From: Gammaproteobacteria bacterium
GTDB lineage: Bacteria; Pseudomonadota; Gammaproteobacteria; Burkholderiales; Rhodocyclaceae
DNA: 64,000 nt
Direction of reading: 5' to 3'
Assembly (NCBI GenBank): GCA_029289235.1
Contig: JARFTZ010000055.1
Coordinates: 1 to 64,000 of the forward strand
The notes under the pieces were generated by a model, which did no database searches, had not been told where the DNA came from, and saw only the letters and a program-made list of their open reading frames with translations. The first letter of the stretch is position 1. Each line of letters begins with the position of its first letter. Of this stretch, positions 32,819 through 41,462 are shown in pieces. The position numbers and the translations under genes were made by a program.

Positions 32819-34630
32819 ATGAGCCAGATCATTGAAGTCAAGGTCCCCGACATCGGCGATTTCAAGGACGTGCCGGTCATCGACATCGTGGTGAAGGTCG
32901 GCGACAGCGTCAGCGCCGAAGACGCCCTCCTGACCCTCGAATCGGACAAGGCGACGATCGACGTCCCCTGCCCGGCCGACGGGGTGATCAAGAAAATCAC
33001 GGTCAAGGTCGGCGACAAGGTCTCCGAGGGCAGCGTCATCGCGCAACTGGAAACCGCTGAAGCCGGTGCCACCGAAGCGGCGCCCGCCGCAACGCCTTCG
33101 CCGGCAACCGAAGTACCTGCAACAGCGTCGGCACCGGCTGCTGCCACTCCGGCTCCGTCCCCAGCTCCCGCCGCAGGCCAATTCACCGGCAAGGTCGATG
33201 TCGAGTGCGAAATGCTCGTCCTCGGCGCCGGTCCGGCCGGCTATTCGGCTGCCTTCCGTTCCGCCGACCTCGGCATGAAGACGGTCATCGTAGAGCGCTA
33301 CTCGACGCTCGGCGGCGTCTGCCTGAACGTCGGCTGCATTCCCTCGAAGGCGCTGCTGCACGTCGCCACGGTAATGGAAGAAGCCGCGCACATGGCGGAA
33401 ACCGGCGTCACCTTCGCACCGCCGCAGATCGATCTCGACAAGCTGCGCGCGCACAAGGGCAAGGTCGTCGGCAAGCTGACCACCGGCCTCGCCGGCATGG
33501 CCAAGGCGCGCAAGGTCGATTTCGTACGCGGCTTCGGCACCTTCCTTGACGCCAACCACGTTGAAGTCGAGGTCACCGATGGCAAGGGCCAGGAAAAGAC
33601 CGGGCAACGCAAGGTCATCCGCTTCCAGAAATGCATCATCGCCGCCGGCAGCGCGCCAGTGCATCTGCCGTTCCTGCCGCAGGACCCGCGCATCGTCGAT
33701 TCGACGGGCGCGCTGGAACTGCGCTTCGTGCCAGAGAAGCTGCTGGTCATCGGCGGCGGCATCATCGGCCTGGAAATGGCCACGGTATATTCGTTGCTCG
33801 GCGCCCGCGTCGATGTCGTGGAGATGCTTGACGGCCTGATGCAGGGCCCCGACCGCGACGCCGTCAAGGTCTGGGAAAAGCAGAACCTGCACCGCTTCGA
33901 CAAGGTGATGCTGAAGACGAAAACCGTCGGTGTGGACGTCCGTGACAGCGGCCTGTACGTCACCTTCGAAGGCGAAAACGCGCCCAAGGAAGCGGTCAAG
34001 TACGACATGATCCTGCAATCCGCCGGGCGAGCGCCGAACGGCAAGAAGCTCGGCGCCGAGAAGGCCGGCATCAACGTCACCGACCGCGGCTTCATTCCGG
34101 TGGACCGGGAGATGCGCACCAACGTGCCGCACATCTTCGCGATCGGCGACATCGTCGGCAACCCGATGCTGGCGCACAAGGGCGTGCATGAAGGCCATGT
34201 CGCCGCCGAAGTCGCCGCCGGGCAGAAGACCGGCTTCGACGCGGCGGTGATCCCGAGCGTGGCCTACACGCATCCGGAAGTTGCCTGGGTCGGCTACACC
34301 GAGGCGCAGGCACAGAAGGAAGGGCGCGCGGTGGAAACCGCCAAGTTCCCGTGGGCCGCCTCCGGCCGCGCCATCGCCAACGGTTGCGACTACGGCTTCA
34401 CCAAGCTGATCTTCGACAAGGAAACGCACCGCGTCATCGGCGGCGCGATCGTCGGCCCCGCGGCCGGCGACATGATCGGCGAGGTCGCGCTGGCGATCGA
34501 GATGGGCTGCGACTCGGTGGATATCGCCAAGACCATCCATCCGCACCCGACGCTCGGCGAGAGCATCGGCATGGCCGCAGAGGTGGCGCACGGCACTTGC
34601 ACGGATCTGCCGCCAGCACGCAAGAAATAG
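32819..34630 (+). CDS. lpdA: dihydrolipoamide dehydrogenase with N-terminal lipoyl domain (E3)
   Basis: A 603-residue E3. Residues 1-75 are a lipoyl domain (Lys in ESDKATIDVP), and a Pro/Ala-rich linker leads to the flavoprotein. That carries MLVLGAGPAGYSAAFRSADL, the redox-active GGVCLNVGCIPSK, VIGGGIIGLEMATVYSLLG and the C-terminal His-Glu pair in HPHPTLGESIG. E3 reoxidises dihydrolipoamide with NAD. The lipoyl fusion is typical of Neisseria and Ralstonia-type PDH operons. GGGAGG precedes the ATG. Confidence 0.97.
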   Translation: MSQIIEVKVPDIGDFKDVPVIDIVVKVGDSVSAEDALLTLESDKATIDVPCPADGVIKKITVKVGDKVSEGSVIAQLETAEAGATEAAPAATPSPATEVPATASAPAAATPAPSPAPAAGQFTGKVDVECEMLVLGAGPAGYSAAFRSADLGMKTVIVERYSTLGGVCLNVGCIPSKALLHVATVMEEAAHMAETGVTFAPPQIDLDKLRAHKGKVVGKLTTGLAGMAKARKVDFVRGFGTFLDANHVEVEVTDGKGQEKTGQRKVIRFQKCIIAAGSAPVHLPFLPQDPRIVDSTGALELRFVPEKLLVIGGGIIGLEMATVYSLLGARVDVVEMLDGLMQGPDRDAVKVWEKQNLHRFDKVMLKTKTVGVDVRDSGLYVTFEGENAPKEAVKYDMILQSAGRAPNGKKLGAEKAGINVTDRGFIPVDREMRTNVPHIFAIGDIVGNPMLAHKGVHEGHVAAEVAAGQKTGFDAAVIPSVAYTHPEVAWVGYTEAQAQKEGRAVETAKFPWAASGRAIANGCDYGFTKLIFDKETHRVIGGAIVGPAAGDMIGEVALAIEMGCDSVDIAKTIHPHPTLGESIGMAAEVAHGTCTDLPPARKK

Positions 34631-34652
34631 CTGCTTCCCACCAGTCATCGAC

Positions 34653-34696
34653 ACGCCATTCGGGGGTCATCCAAGCCCCCCGAATGGCGTTTTTTT
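34653..34696 (+). terminator. rho-independent terminator of aceE-aceF-lpdA
   Basis: ACGCCATTCGGGGG pairs with CCCCCGAATGGCGT, a 14-bp perfect stem, followed by TTTTTTT. It lies 23 bases after the lpdA stop. Confidence 0.93.
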
Positions 34697-34861
34697 CAAC
34701 CCTCGCAAGCAAGCCCCGCGGGTCACGCACTCCTCCCGGCATTGCCGCCGTAACTACGATGCCGGGCGACTGCCGGAGGACTTCTCCGGTTCAAAGCATC
34801 TCCCAATTGTTTCGGCGATCCCTTTTAGTCATAATGACCGGTCTCCCGAAGGATCATCGCC

Positions 34862-36520
34862 ATGGCATCTTCCAACACCAGTGTCATCGAGGAGCGCGTA
34901 CACCTCCTGCATACGCGGTGGAGCAATTACATCAGCGGTGGGTCATTTGACCAGTTCATAGAATTTGCCGTGACGGTCAACAGCCTGGCTGAACATTTCA
35001 GCCGAATGCGTCTTCCCGGCCTGGTCAGGCTGTGCGAGGGTCTGGAAAACCTGGCGCTGGCCCGACTGGGCAGCCAGGCATCGCATCCGCTCCCTCCGCA
35101 GGACATTGCCTTGCTGCAACGGCAGGTCAGCACGCTGCTCGGCACCGTGGCGACTTCACGCGGCGCGCCGCCGGAACGGCGTATCGAAGAGTACCGCGAC
35201 GAGCCACGCCCCGTTGAGTGGATCAAGCCCCGTCTGGTCTGGCTGGTCGTTTCCGACGACATGCTCGATGCCGCCGACGCGCTGCGTCAGCAAATCGATT
35301 TTTTCGGATTCCAGACCGAGGAAATCAGCTGGAACGATCCACTGCCAGGCAGCGACGCGCCACTGGCCGTGCTGTTCTTTCCCGGCTCCGATTCAGAAGA
35401 CAGCGAACACGCCACGATCGCCGCGATTCGCGGTCACTGCGCGACCAGCCAGCTGATCTATGTCGGCGCGCAACCGGCGATCGACAACATTGTCGCCCTG
35501 ATGCGCTCGGGAATCGACCTGACGATCCCGATCGAGGAAGGGGCAACGATGGTCCTCAATTGCGTCCTTGATCTGGTGCAGAACTTCGAGCCGGAAAAAT
35601 ATCGCGTGCTGGTGGTGGAAGACTCCCTCGTGGCGCTGACGCTGATCCAGCGCACCCTCTCCGAACACGGCATCGACAGCCGCGCCGTCCGCGACCCCGG
35701 GCGCCTCATCGAGGAAATGCGTGCCTACCAGCCCGACCTGATCCTGATGGACATGCACATGCCGCGCTTCAACGGCGTCGAGGCAACCCGCGTGCTGCGC
35801 CAGATGTCGACGTACCGTTCGATTCCAATCGTCTATCTTTCCAGCGAATCGGACATCGGCATGCAGGTCGAAGCCCTGCGCCTCGGTGGTGACCAGTTCC
35901 TCAACAAGCCGTTCAACCCGGTCCTGCTCGCCGCCGTCGTCAAGACCAAGATCGAACGCTTCCGCGAGACGCTGCGCTCCACCCGGCACGATGGACTTAC
36001 CGGGCTGCTCAATCACACCGCGGCGAAGTCGCAACTGAAAGCGATGGTGGAAAGAGCAGCGCCTGCCGCGCAACTGACCGTGGTGATGATCGACATCGAC
36101 CATTTCAAGTCGATCAACGACGCCTACGGCCACCCGGTCGGCGACCAGGTCATTCGCGGCCTCGCCTGGTTGCTCAAGGGCCGCCTGCGCTCCTCCGACC
36201 TGATCGGTCGCTACGGCGGCGAGGAATTCCTGGTCGCATTGCCGGACATAACGCCCGGACAGGCCCGGGCGGTCATCGAACGCATCCGCGAGGATTTCTC
36301 GTCGTTGCCGCACGCCCACGCCAAAGGTGCGCTGTTTGCCACGTTCAGCGCAGGTGTCGCTTCCTCGACCGATTTCCCGACAGCCCAAATGTTGACCGAA
36401 GCTGCCGACTTCGCGCTGCTCGAAGCCAAGCAGCACGGGCGCAACCGCGTCCGCCAGGCACGGGCGGACGACGAGAATTTCCGCTGTCTGCAGCCGTACC
36501 TTTTCCCTGAAAACTCCTGA
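34862..36520 (+). CDS. response regulator diguanylate cyclase with N-terminal Hpt-like region
   Basis: A 552-residue signalling protein. Residues 1-110 are helical and Hpt-like, without a clear phospho-His motif. A pseudo-receiver-like part (RLVWLVVSDDMLDAADALRQ) follows, then a true receiver domain at about 255-370 (RVLVVEDSLVALTLI, phospho-Asp in LILMDMHMP, Lys in FLNKPFN). The GGDEF domain (about 385-540) has DIDHFKSINDAYGHPVGD and an active GGEEF in RYGGEEFLVAL. RSSD five residues before it is an inhibitory I-site. It makes cyclic di-GMP. AAGGA precedes the ATG. It is not adjacent to a histidine kinase. Confidence 0.92.
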   Translation: MASSNTSVIEERVHLLHTRWSNYISGGSFDQFIEFAVTVNSLAEHFSRMRLPGLVRLCEGLENLALARLGSQASHPLPPQDIALLQRQVSTLLGTVATSRGAPPERRIEEYRDEPRPVEWIKPRLVWLVVSDDMLDAADALRQQIDFFGFQTEEISWNDPLPGSDAPLAVLFFPGSDSEDSEHATIAAIRGHCATSQLIYVGAQPAIDNIVALMRSGIDLTIPIEEGATMVLNCVLDLVQNFEPEKYRVLVVEDSLVALTLIQRTLSEHGIDSRAVRDPGRLIEEMRAYQPDLILMDMHMPRFNGVEATRVLRQMSTYRSIPIVYLSSESDIGMQVEALRLGGDQFLNKPFNPVLLAAVVKTKIERFRETLRSTRHDGLTGLLNHTAAKSQLKAMVERAAPAAQLTVVMIDIDHFKSINDAYGHPVGDQVIRGLAWLLKGRLRSSDLIGRYGGEEFLVALPDITPGQARAVIERIREDFSSLPHAHAKGALFATFSAGVASSTDFPTAQMLTEAADFALLEAKQHGRNRVRQARADDENFRCLQPYLFPENS

Positions 36521-36523
36521 GTT

Positions 36524-36898
36524 TCAAGCCAGCAGTACGCACCCCCAGACGAATGCCACGTTGACCAGCGCCAGCAGAACGGCCGCGCTGCCAACATCCT
36601 TGGCTCGCTTTGAGAGGTGGTGCCGATCGAGGGAAACCCGGTCCACGGCGGCCTCGATCGCCGAGTTGATCAACTCGACGATTAGCACCAGCAGCACGCT
36701 GGCGATCATCAGCGCCCGCCCGACCCAGGTCACCGGCAGGAAGAAGGAGGCTGGAATCAGCAGCAAGGAGAGCAGCACTTCCTGGCGGAAGGCGTCCTCG
36801 CAGGCGTAGGCGGCACGCAAGCCCGCCAGTGAGTAGTTCAGCGCGTTCCAGACACGCCGCAACCCGGTTTTTCCCTTGAACGGGCTTTCTTCGGACAC
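36524..36898 (-). CDS. dgkA: diacylglycerol kinase
   Basis: A 124-residue integral membrane kinase with three membrane helices. The DgkA signature is VELINSAIEAAVDRVSLDRHHLSKRAKDVGSA-like, with Glu and Asn of ELINSAIE binding Mg-ATP and RAKDVGSAAVLLAL following. It phosphorylates diacylglycerol to phosphatidic acid. It lies downstream of the agt-like and plcP genes on the same strand (89-base gap), whose activity would generate or use diacylglycerol. Confidence 0.94.
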   Translation of the reverse strand: MSEESPFKGKTGLRRVWNALNYSLAGLRAAYACEDAFRQEVLLSLLLIPASFFLPVTWVGRALMIASVLLVLIVELINSAIEAAVDRVSLDRHHLSKRAKDVGSAAVLLALVNVAFVWGCVLLA

Positions 36899-36987
36899 TT
36901 TATTTCCTCGAAGGATCGACGGTAGCGCGCGAGTATACCTGCGCCCCTACCGTCCCGGGACAATTGCCGTGGGCGCTGAAGGTGCCT

Positions 36988-38178
36988 TCAACGGGAGGAC
37001 AGCCTGCAAGCCACCGATCCCTCGCCGGCGTGTTCCGCGACAATCTGCCGATAAATCTCCGCCATGCGTCCGGCCAGGGCATCGCTCGACCATTCCGCCG
37101 CGTAACTGCGCGCTTCCGCGGAAAGCTGCCGCCGCAGCCCGTCATCCTTGAGCAGGCGCGTCAGGGCCAGGGCGAAGGCGTACGGATTATCGTCCGGCAC
37201 CAACGCCCCTCGCTCCGGCCCGAGGATATCCACCGTGCCCATTTCCGCCAGCGCCACCACCGGCAGTCCTGTCGCCATGGCTTCGAGCAACACCAACCCC
37301 TGCGTCTCGGTCCGCGAGGCAAAGACGAAGGCATCGGCAGCGGCATAGCACGCCGGCAGTTCGCTGGCCCGGTCGAGATAACCGATGAAGCGGACCCGGT
37401 CGCCCAGCCCGCGATTGGCAACGGCGTGCCGCAAGACCGGCAAGGCCGGACCATCACCGGCGATGACCAGCAGCAGGTCAGGAACACTCTCGCGCACCTG
37501 CTCGGCGACATCGAGCAGAAAATCGATGTTCTTCTCATGCGCCACGCGCCCGACGTAGAGCGCCACCCTTTTCGTTTCATCGATGCCGTGACGCGCGCGG
37601 AACCAGCCGCGCGCGCCCTCGCCCGGCGTATTCAGCGACACGCCGGTCGGCAACACATGCTGCCTCGCCGTCACCCCGTACCCGGAGAGGCGGCGGCTCA
37701 TCGCCGACGACGGCACGATCACCGCATCCAGCGCGTTGCACTGGCGCCGCGAGAAACGGCGGGCCAGCGCCTTGAGCCAGCCTGACGGCACCAGCGGCAC
37801 GTAGTGCGCGAGATATTCCTCGAACAGGGTGTGGTAGGTGGCGACGACCGGAACACGGAAGCGGCGCGCCATCCGCACGCCCGCGTAGTGCGCGAGGAAC
37901 GGCGTCTGCACATGGACGAGATCGCCGCCTTCGGTGAGAGCTTTCTCCACCGCACGATTCATCGCCCCCCAGTGCGCCAAGCGGTCCTCGGGGTCGCCCG
38001 GAACCGGCCGCGCCGGGACCCGCCGGATCCACGCCTCGTCCTTCTCGCCACCATACGCCGGCGCCACCAACACGACCTCCACCCCGTGCGCCCGCAACGA
38101 TTCGCGGTACGTCTGGATCGCCGTCGACACCCCGTTGATGCGCGGAAAGAACACATCGGACACCATCACGACACGCAT
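36988..38178 (-). CDS. glycosyltransferase family 4, probable diacylglycerol glycosyltransferase (Agt-like)
   Basis: A 396-residue GT-B glycosyltransferase. It opens MRVVMVSDVFFPRINGVSTA and has VHVQTPFLAHYAGVRMAR-type text in the acceptor domain, ALYVGRVAHEKNIDFLLDVA and the donor-site ATGLPVVALAEMGTVDIL. The opening and overall form are like bacterial diacylglycerol glucosyl/glucuronosyl transferases. Its start lies 13 bases inside the plcP-like gene, so the two are translationally coupled. In several alphaproteobacteria PlcP and Agt together replace phospholipids with glycolipids when phosphate is scarce; the same role is inferred here. Confidence 0.82.
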   Translation of the reverse strand: MRVVMVSDVFFPRINGVSTAIQTYRESLRAHGVEVVLVAPAYGGEKDEAWIRRVPARPVPGDPEDRLAHWGAMNRAVEKALTEGGDLVHVQTPFLAHYAGVRMARRFRVPVVATYHTLFEEYLAHYVPLVPSGWLKALARRFSRRQCNALDAVIVPSSAMSRRLSGYGVTARQHVLPTGVSLNTPGEGARGWFRARHGIDETKRVALYVGRVAHEKNIDFLLDVAEQVRESVPDLLLVIAGDGPALPVLRHAVANRGLGDRVRFIGYLDRASELPACYAAADAFVFASRTETQGLVLLEAMATGLPVVALAEMGTVDILGPERGALVPDDNPYAFALALTRLLKDDGLRRQLSAEARSYAAEWSSDALAGRMAEIYRQIVAEHAGEGSVACRLSSR

Positions 38179-38972
38179 GCCGCCAACTCCTTCGACAACC
38201 GCGGCGTCATCTCGCCGACTTCGATCGGCGGTTCAATCCCGCCCCATGGAACAAGCTCCAGCGTCCCGTCCGGATGCTCGACGATGGCGGTACAGCTATC
38301 GACCCAGTCGCCGCAATTGACGTACACCGTTCCGTCCTTGCATTCACGGATCACCGCACTGTGGATATGTCCGCAGATGATGCCGTCCAGCCCGCGCTGA
38401 CGGGCGGCATGCAGTGCCGATTCCTCGAAGTCGAAGATGAACTGCAGCGCCTTCTTGACCCGCCGCTTGGCGTACCCGGCCAGCGACCAGTAACAGCGCA
38501 TGCCGAAGCGGCGGCGGATCAGCGACAGCAGCATGTTCGCCCGGACCAGCAGGTCGTAGGCGACGTCGCCGAGCACAGCGATCCAGCGATGATGGCGCGT
38601 GATCTGGTCGAATTCGTCACCATGCAGCAACAGGAAGCGTCGCCCGTCGGCCAACGTATGCACGTGCTCGCCGCAAATCTCGATGTCGCCGAAGGAGATG
38701 TCGAGATAATCGCGCAGTGCTTCGTCGTGGTTGCCGGGAATGAACACCACCCGCTCGCCATGCCGCGCCCGGCGCAGGATTTTCTGGACCACCGTGTTCT
38801 GTGCCGGCGTCCATGCGATGCTGCGGCGCATCGCCCAGAAATCGACGATATCGCCGACCAGGAAAAGGTTCTCGGAACGATAGGCGCGCAGGAAATCGAG
38901 GAGCCGATCGGCCTGGCACGCCCGCGTACCGAGATGGATGTCGGAGAGAAAAATGGAGCGGACCTTTGTCAT
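38166..38972 (-). CDS. plcP: PlcP-type calcineurin-like phosphoesterase (phospholipid C-type hydrolase; LpxH-like)
   Basis: A 268-residue metallophosphoesterase with ligands in FLSDIHLG, LVGDIVDFW, IPGNHDEALRDY, LLLHGDEFDQ and ICGHIHSA. The features YWSLAGYAKRRVKKALQFI and NCGDWVDSCTAIVEHPDG are those of PlcP rather than the ~240-residue LpxH. PlcP cleaves phosphatidylethanolamine or phosphatidylglycerol to diacylglycerol. Many databases name it UDP-2,3-diacylglucosamine diphosphatase. It overlaps the glycosyltransferase gene. No Shine-Dalgarno is seen before the ATG. Three PhoB-like half-sites lie immediately upstream. Confidence 0.82.
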   Translation of the reverse strand: MTKVRSIFLSDIHLGTRACQADRLLDFLRAYRSENLFLVGDIVDFWAMRRSIAWTPAQNTVVQKILRRARHGERVVFIPGNHDEALRDYLDISFGDIEICGEHVHTLADGRRFLLLHGDEFDQITRHHRWIAVLGDVAYDLLVRANMLLSLIRRRFGMRCYWSLAGYAKRRVKKALQFIFDFEESALHAARQRGLDGIICGHIHSAVIRECKDGTVYVNCGDWVDSCTAIVEHPDGTLELVPWGGIEPPIEVGEMTPRLSKELAACVS

Positions 38973-38994
38973 GCAGGCATGCTGCGGCGCGATC

Positions 38995-39021
38995 GTTACG
39001 CGCCGGTGTCATTGCCGTTAC
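38995..39021 (-). promoter_or_regulatory. PhoB-like half-sites before plcP
   Basis: On the minus strand GTAAC, GACAC and GTAAC recur at exactly 11-bp steps (plus-strand positions 39017, 39006 and 38995), giving ATGACAC-CGGC-GCGTAAC plus an extra upstream unit. This is the arrangement of Pho boxes (7-bp repeats with 4-bp spacers). No good -10 box follows at the usual distance (CAGCAT only). Confidence 0.5.
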
Positions 39022-39100
39022 GTTTTTGTTTTTTGGCCGCCGCGGCGATTCGATAGAATAGGCGCTCCGCTCAGTTCCTCAATCCAACGAAAAGCAGACC

Positions 39101-39763
39101 ATGACCCAAGACGAAATGAAACTGGCCGTCGCCCGTGCCGCCCTTGAATACGTTGTCGAAGGACGCATCGTCGGTGTCGGCACCGGCTCCACCGCGCGGA
39201 TGTTCATCGAGGCTCTCGCCGGCATGAAGGACCGCATCGCCGGCGCGGTGGCGAGTTCAGAGGACACCCGCCAGCGCCTCGAAGGACACGGCATCAAGGT
39301 TTTCGACCTCAACGAGATCACCGACATGCCGGTTTACATCGACGGTGCCGACGAAATCACCCCCGAAATGCACATGATCAAGGGCGGCGGCGGCGCCCTC
39401 ACGCGCGAGAAAATCGTCGCGGCGGTCGCCGGCAAGTTCATCTGCATCGTCGATGGCACCAAGGTTGTCGACTACCTCGGCCGCTTCCCCCTGCCCGTTG
39501 AAGTCATCCCGATGGCCCGTGCCCACGTCGCGCGTGAACTGACCAGACTCGGCGGCACGCCGGTGCTGCGCGAAGGCTTCGTCACCGACAACGGCAACCT
39601 CATTCTCGACGTCAAGGGGCTGAAGATCGTTGATCCGGTCGACCTCGAAACGCGCATCAACCAGATCGCCGGCGTGGTCACCAACGGTCTGTTCGCCCTC
39701 CGCCCGGCTGACGTCTGCCTAATCGGAACACCGGAAGGCGTCCAAACGATGACTGCGGAGTGA
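39101..39763 (+). CDS. rpiA: ribose-5-phosphate isomerase A
   Basis: A 220-residue RpiA interconverting ribose 5-phosphate and ribulose 5-phosphate. It shows [57 protein letters not shown] and the C-terminal [19 protein letters not shown]. All active-site motifs are intact. It lies between plcP (divergent) and phoU; its stop codon overlaps the Pho-like box before phoU. Confidence 0.97.
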   Translation: MTQDEMKLAVARAALEYVVEGRIVGVGTGSTARMFIEALAGMKDRIAGAVASSEDTRQRLEGHGIKVFDLNEITDMPVYIDGADEITPEMHMIKGGGGALTREKIVAAVAGKFICIVDGTKVVDYLGRFPLPVEVIPMARAHVARELTRLGGTPVLREGFVTDNGNLILDVKGLKIVDPVDLETRINQIAGVVTNGLFALRPADVCLIGTPEGVQTMTAE

Positions 39764-39793
39764 CACAAAACTGTAACCTCCCGCCCCTACAAT
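39760..39793 (+). promoter_or_regulatory. candidate Pho box and -10 of phoU
   Basis: GTGACAC-AAAA-CTGTAAC (39760-39777) has the 7-4-7 layout of a Pho box and matches 14 of 18 positions of the E. coli consensus by my count, including the AT-rich spacer. Exactly 10 bases later comes TACAAT (39788-39793), the usual spacing in PhoB-activated promoters, and no -35 box is needed. The phoU ATG follows 45 bases on. Confidence 0.6.
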
Positions 39794-39838
39794 ACGCGGG
39801 ACGATCACCTTACGCGCAAGCACGCTGGAGTCAAAAGC

Positions 39839-40558
39839 ATGAACGACCACCGCATGAACGACCATCATACGTCCAAGAATTTCGATCTTGAACTGGAAAG
39901 CCTGCGCACGCGCGTGCTGCAGATGGGAGGGCTCGCGGAGGAGCAGGTCCGCAAGGCTGTGGATGGGCTGTACAGCGGCGATATTCCGCTGCTGGAAAAG
40001 GTCATCCGCGACGACGAGCGGGTCAACGAGCTTGAGGTGGGAATCGACGCGCTGTGCAACCAGGTGATCGCCAAGCGCCAGCCGACGGCGATCGACCTGC
40101 GCATGATCGTCTCGGTCATGAAGACCATCTCCGACATCGAGCGCGTCGGCGACAAGGCGCGCAAGATCGCCCGTCTCGGCATCTCGATCCACGGCCAGAA
40201 CGGCGGCGCCCCGGTGAATGTCGAGTTGAACCACATGACCGAGACGGCGCTGAAAATGTTGCGCCTGTCGCTGGATGGATTCGCCCGCCTCGATCTCGCG
40301 CTGGTCACCGAGGCGGTGCGCCTCGACGAACAGGTCAATGCCGAATACCGCGGCATTGCCCGTCAGTTGATCACCTACATGATGGAAGATCCGCGCACGA
40401 TCACCCGCTCGCTGGATATCCTGACCATCGCCAAGGCCATCGAGCGTATCGGCGATCACGCCACGAACATTGCCGAATACGTGGTTTACATGGTCAAAGG
40501 GCTGAACGTTCGGCACGCCAGCACCGACGAGGTCCTGGCCCAGCTGAAGGACGCGTAA
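39839..40558 (+). CDS. phoU: phosphate signalling/transport regulator PhoU
   Basis: A 239-residue PhoU with two three-helix repeats. It has LESLRTRVLQMGGLAEEQVR, the metal-binding E/DxxxD-type stretch IERVGDKARKIARLG and its second copy IERIGDHATNIAEYVVYMV. It mediates between the Pst transporter and PhoR. GGAG precedes the ATG; a second in-frame ATG five codons later is an alternative. pst and phoBR genes are not in the window, which is less common for phoU. A Pho-like box precedes it. Confidence 0.95.
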   Translation: MNDHRMNDHHTSKNFDLELESLRTRVLQMGGLAEEQVRKAVDGLYSGDIPLLEKVIRDDERVNELEVGIDALCNQVIAKRQPTAIDLRMIVSVMKTISDIERVGDKARKIARLGISIHGQNGGAPVNVELNHMTETALKMLRLSLDGFARLDLALVTEAVRLDEQVNAEYRGIARQLITYMMEDPRTITRSLDILTIAKAIERIGDHATNIAEYVVYMVKGLNVRHASTDEVLAQLKDA

Positions 40559-40582
40559 CCCGTCATTTCGGAAAAGAGCTTC

Positions 40583-40627
40583 CCGTAACCTGCCGGAAAT
40601 CAAGCTGTAACGGGAAGCCGCTATCGT
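40583..40627 (+). promoter_or_regulatory. candidate Pho boxes and -10 before olsB, overlapping a hairpin
   Basis: CCGTAAC-CTGC, CGGAAAT-CAAG and CTGTAAC follow each other at 11-bp steps (40583, 40594, 40605). Exactly 10 bases after the last comes TATCGT (40622-40627), a fair -10. The middle unit is poor. The same stretch can fold as a hairpin: GCTTCCCGT (40578-40586) with ACGGGAAGC (40610-40618). Confidence 0.5.
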
Positions 40628-40656
40628 TCCTCCAGAACAACGACGAAGGAGGAACC

Positions 40657-41433
40657 ATGAGCACCCAAGCCGCCCCCGCCCTCGACCCGCGCGTGGCGAC
40701 AGCCCCGTCGCGCCAGACTGCCCTCTCGGTCGGCCTGGCCATCAGTGCCACGGAAATCGAATCCGCGCAACGGCTCCGCTACAGGGTCTTTGGCGAGGAA
40801 CTCGGCGCCAGGCTGAACTGCGCGACGCCAGGTGTCGACGAGGACATCTACGATCCGTTCTGCCGGCATCTCGTCGTCCGCGACAACCGCCGCGGCGCGG
40901 TTGTCGGCACCTATCGCATCCTGCCGCCGGAAAACGCCGCGATGATCGGCCGGTACTACACGGAAAACGAATTCGACATTCACCGCCTATCCCACCTGCG
41001 ACCGAGCCTGGTCGAAGTCGGGCGGGCCTGCGTGCATCCGGATTACCGCAGCGGCGCCACGATCGCCCTGCTCTGGTCCGGCCTGATGCGCTTCATGCTC
41101 TGGAACGGCCACAGCCACCTGCTCGGCTGCTGCGCCATCAGCATGGCTGACGGCGGACATGCCGCCGCCAGTCTCTACGCCCGCCTTCAGGAATACATGA
41201 GCCCGATCGAATACCGGGCTTTCCCGCATTGCCCGTTACCGATCGCGGCGCTGCGCCGCAACGTGCCGGCGAGGGTTCCGCCCCTGCTCAAGGGCTATCT
41301 TCGCGCCGGCGCCTCCATCTGCGGCGCCCCGGCGTGGGATCCCGACTTCAACACGGCCGATCTGCCGCTGCTGCTGCCGATGGCCAACATCGCGGCGCGC
41401 TACGCGCGTCACTTCGTCAGGCGCAACGCCTGA
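40657..41433 (+). CDS. olsB: OlsB-like L-ornithine N-acyltransferase (GNAT fold)
   Basis: A 258-residue acyltransferase of the Acetyltransf_5 type. RYRVFGEELGARL, VGTYRILPP, LVEVGRACVHPDYRSGATI and LLGCCAISMADGGHAAASL match OlsB, which transfers a 3-hydroxyacyl chain from ACP to ornithine, the first step of ornithine-lipid synthesis. The second acyltransferase OlsA is not in the window. GGAGG precedes the ATG. Ornithine lipids replace phospholipids under phosphate limitation, and Pho-like repeats lie upstream. Other acyl-homoserine-lactone-synthase-like GNATs are related, so substrate is inferred. Confidence 0.78.
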   Translation: MSTQAAPALDPRVATAPSRQTALSVGLAISATEIESAQRLRYRVFGEELGARLNCATPGVDEDIYDPFCRHLVVRDNRRGAVVGTYRILPPENAAMIGRYYTENEFDIHRLSHLRPSLVEVGRACVHPDYRSGATIALLWSGLMRFMLWNGHSHLLGCCAISMADGGHAAASLYARLQEYMSPIEYRAFPHCPLPIAALRRNVPARVPPLLKGYLRAGASICGAPAWDPDFNTADLPLLLPMANIAARYARHFVRRNA

Positions 41434-41462
41434 CACGGCCTGCGGCGGGGAAAAACGTCGAA

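Noticed and set aside
36919-36956. GACGGTAG...CTACCGTC inverted repeat between dgkA and the glycosyltransferase gene
   Set aside because: Long loop and no T run; no link to a known regulator, so it is left as an unremarkable dyad.
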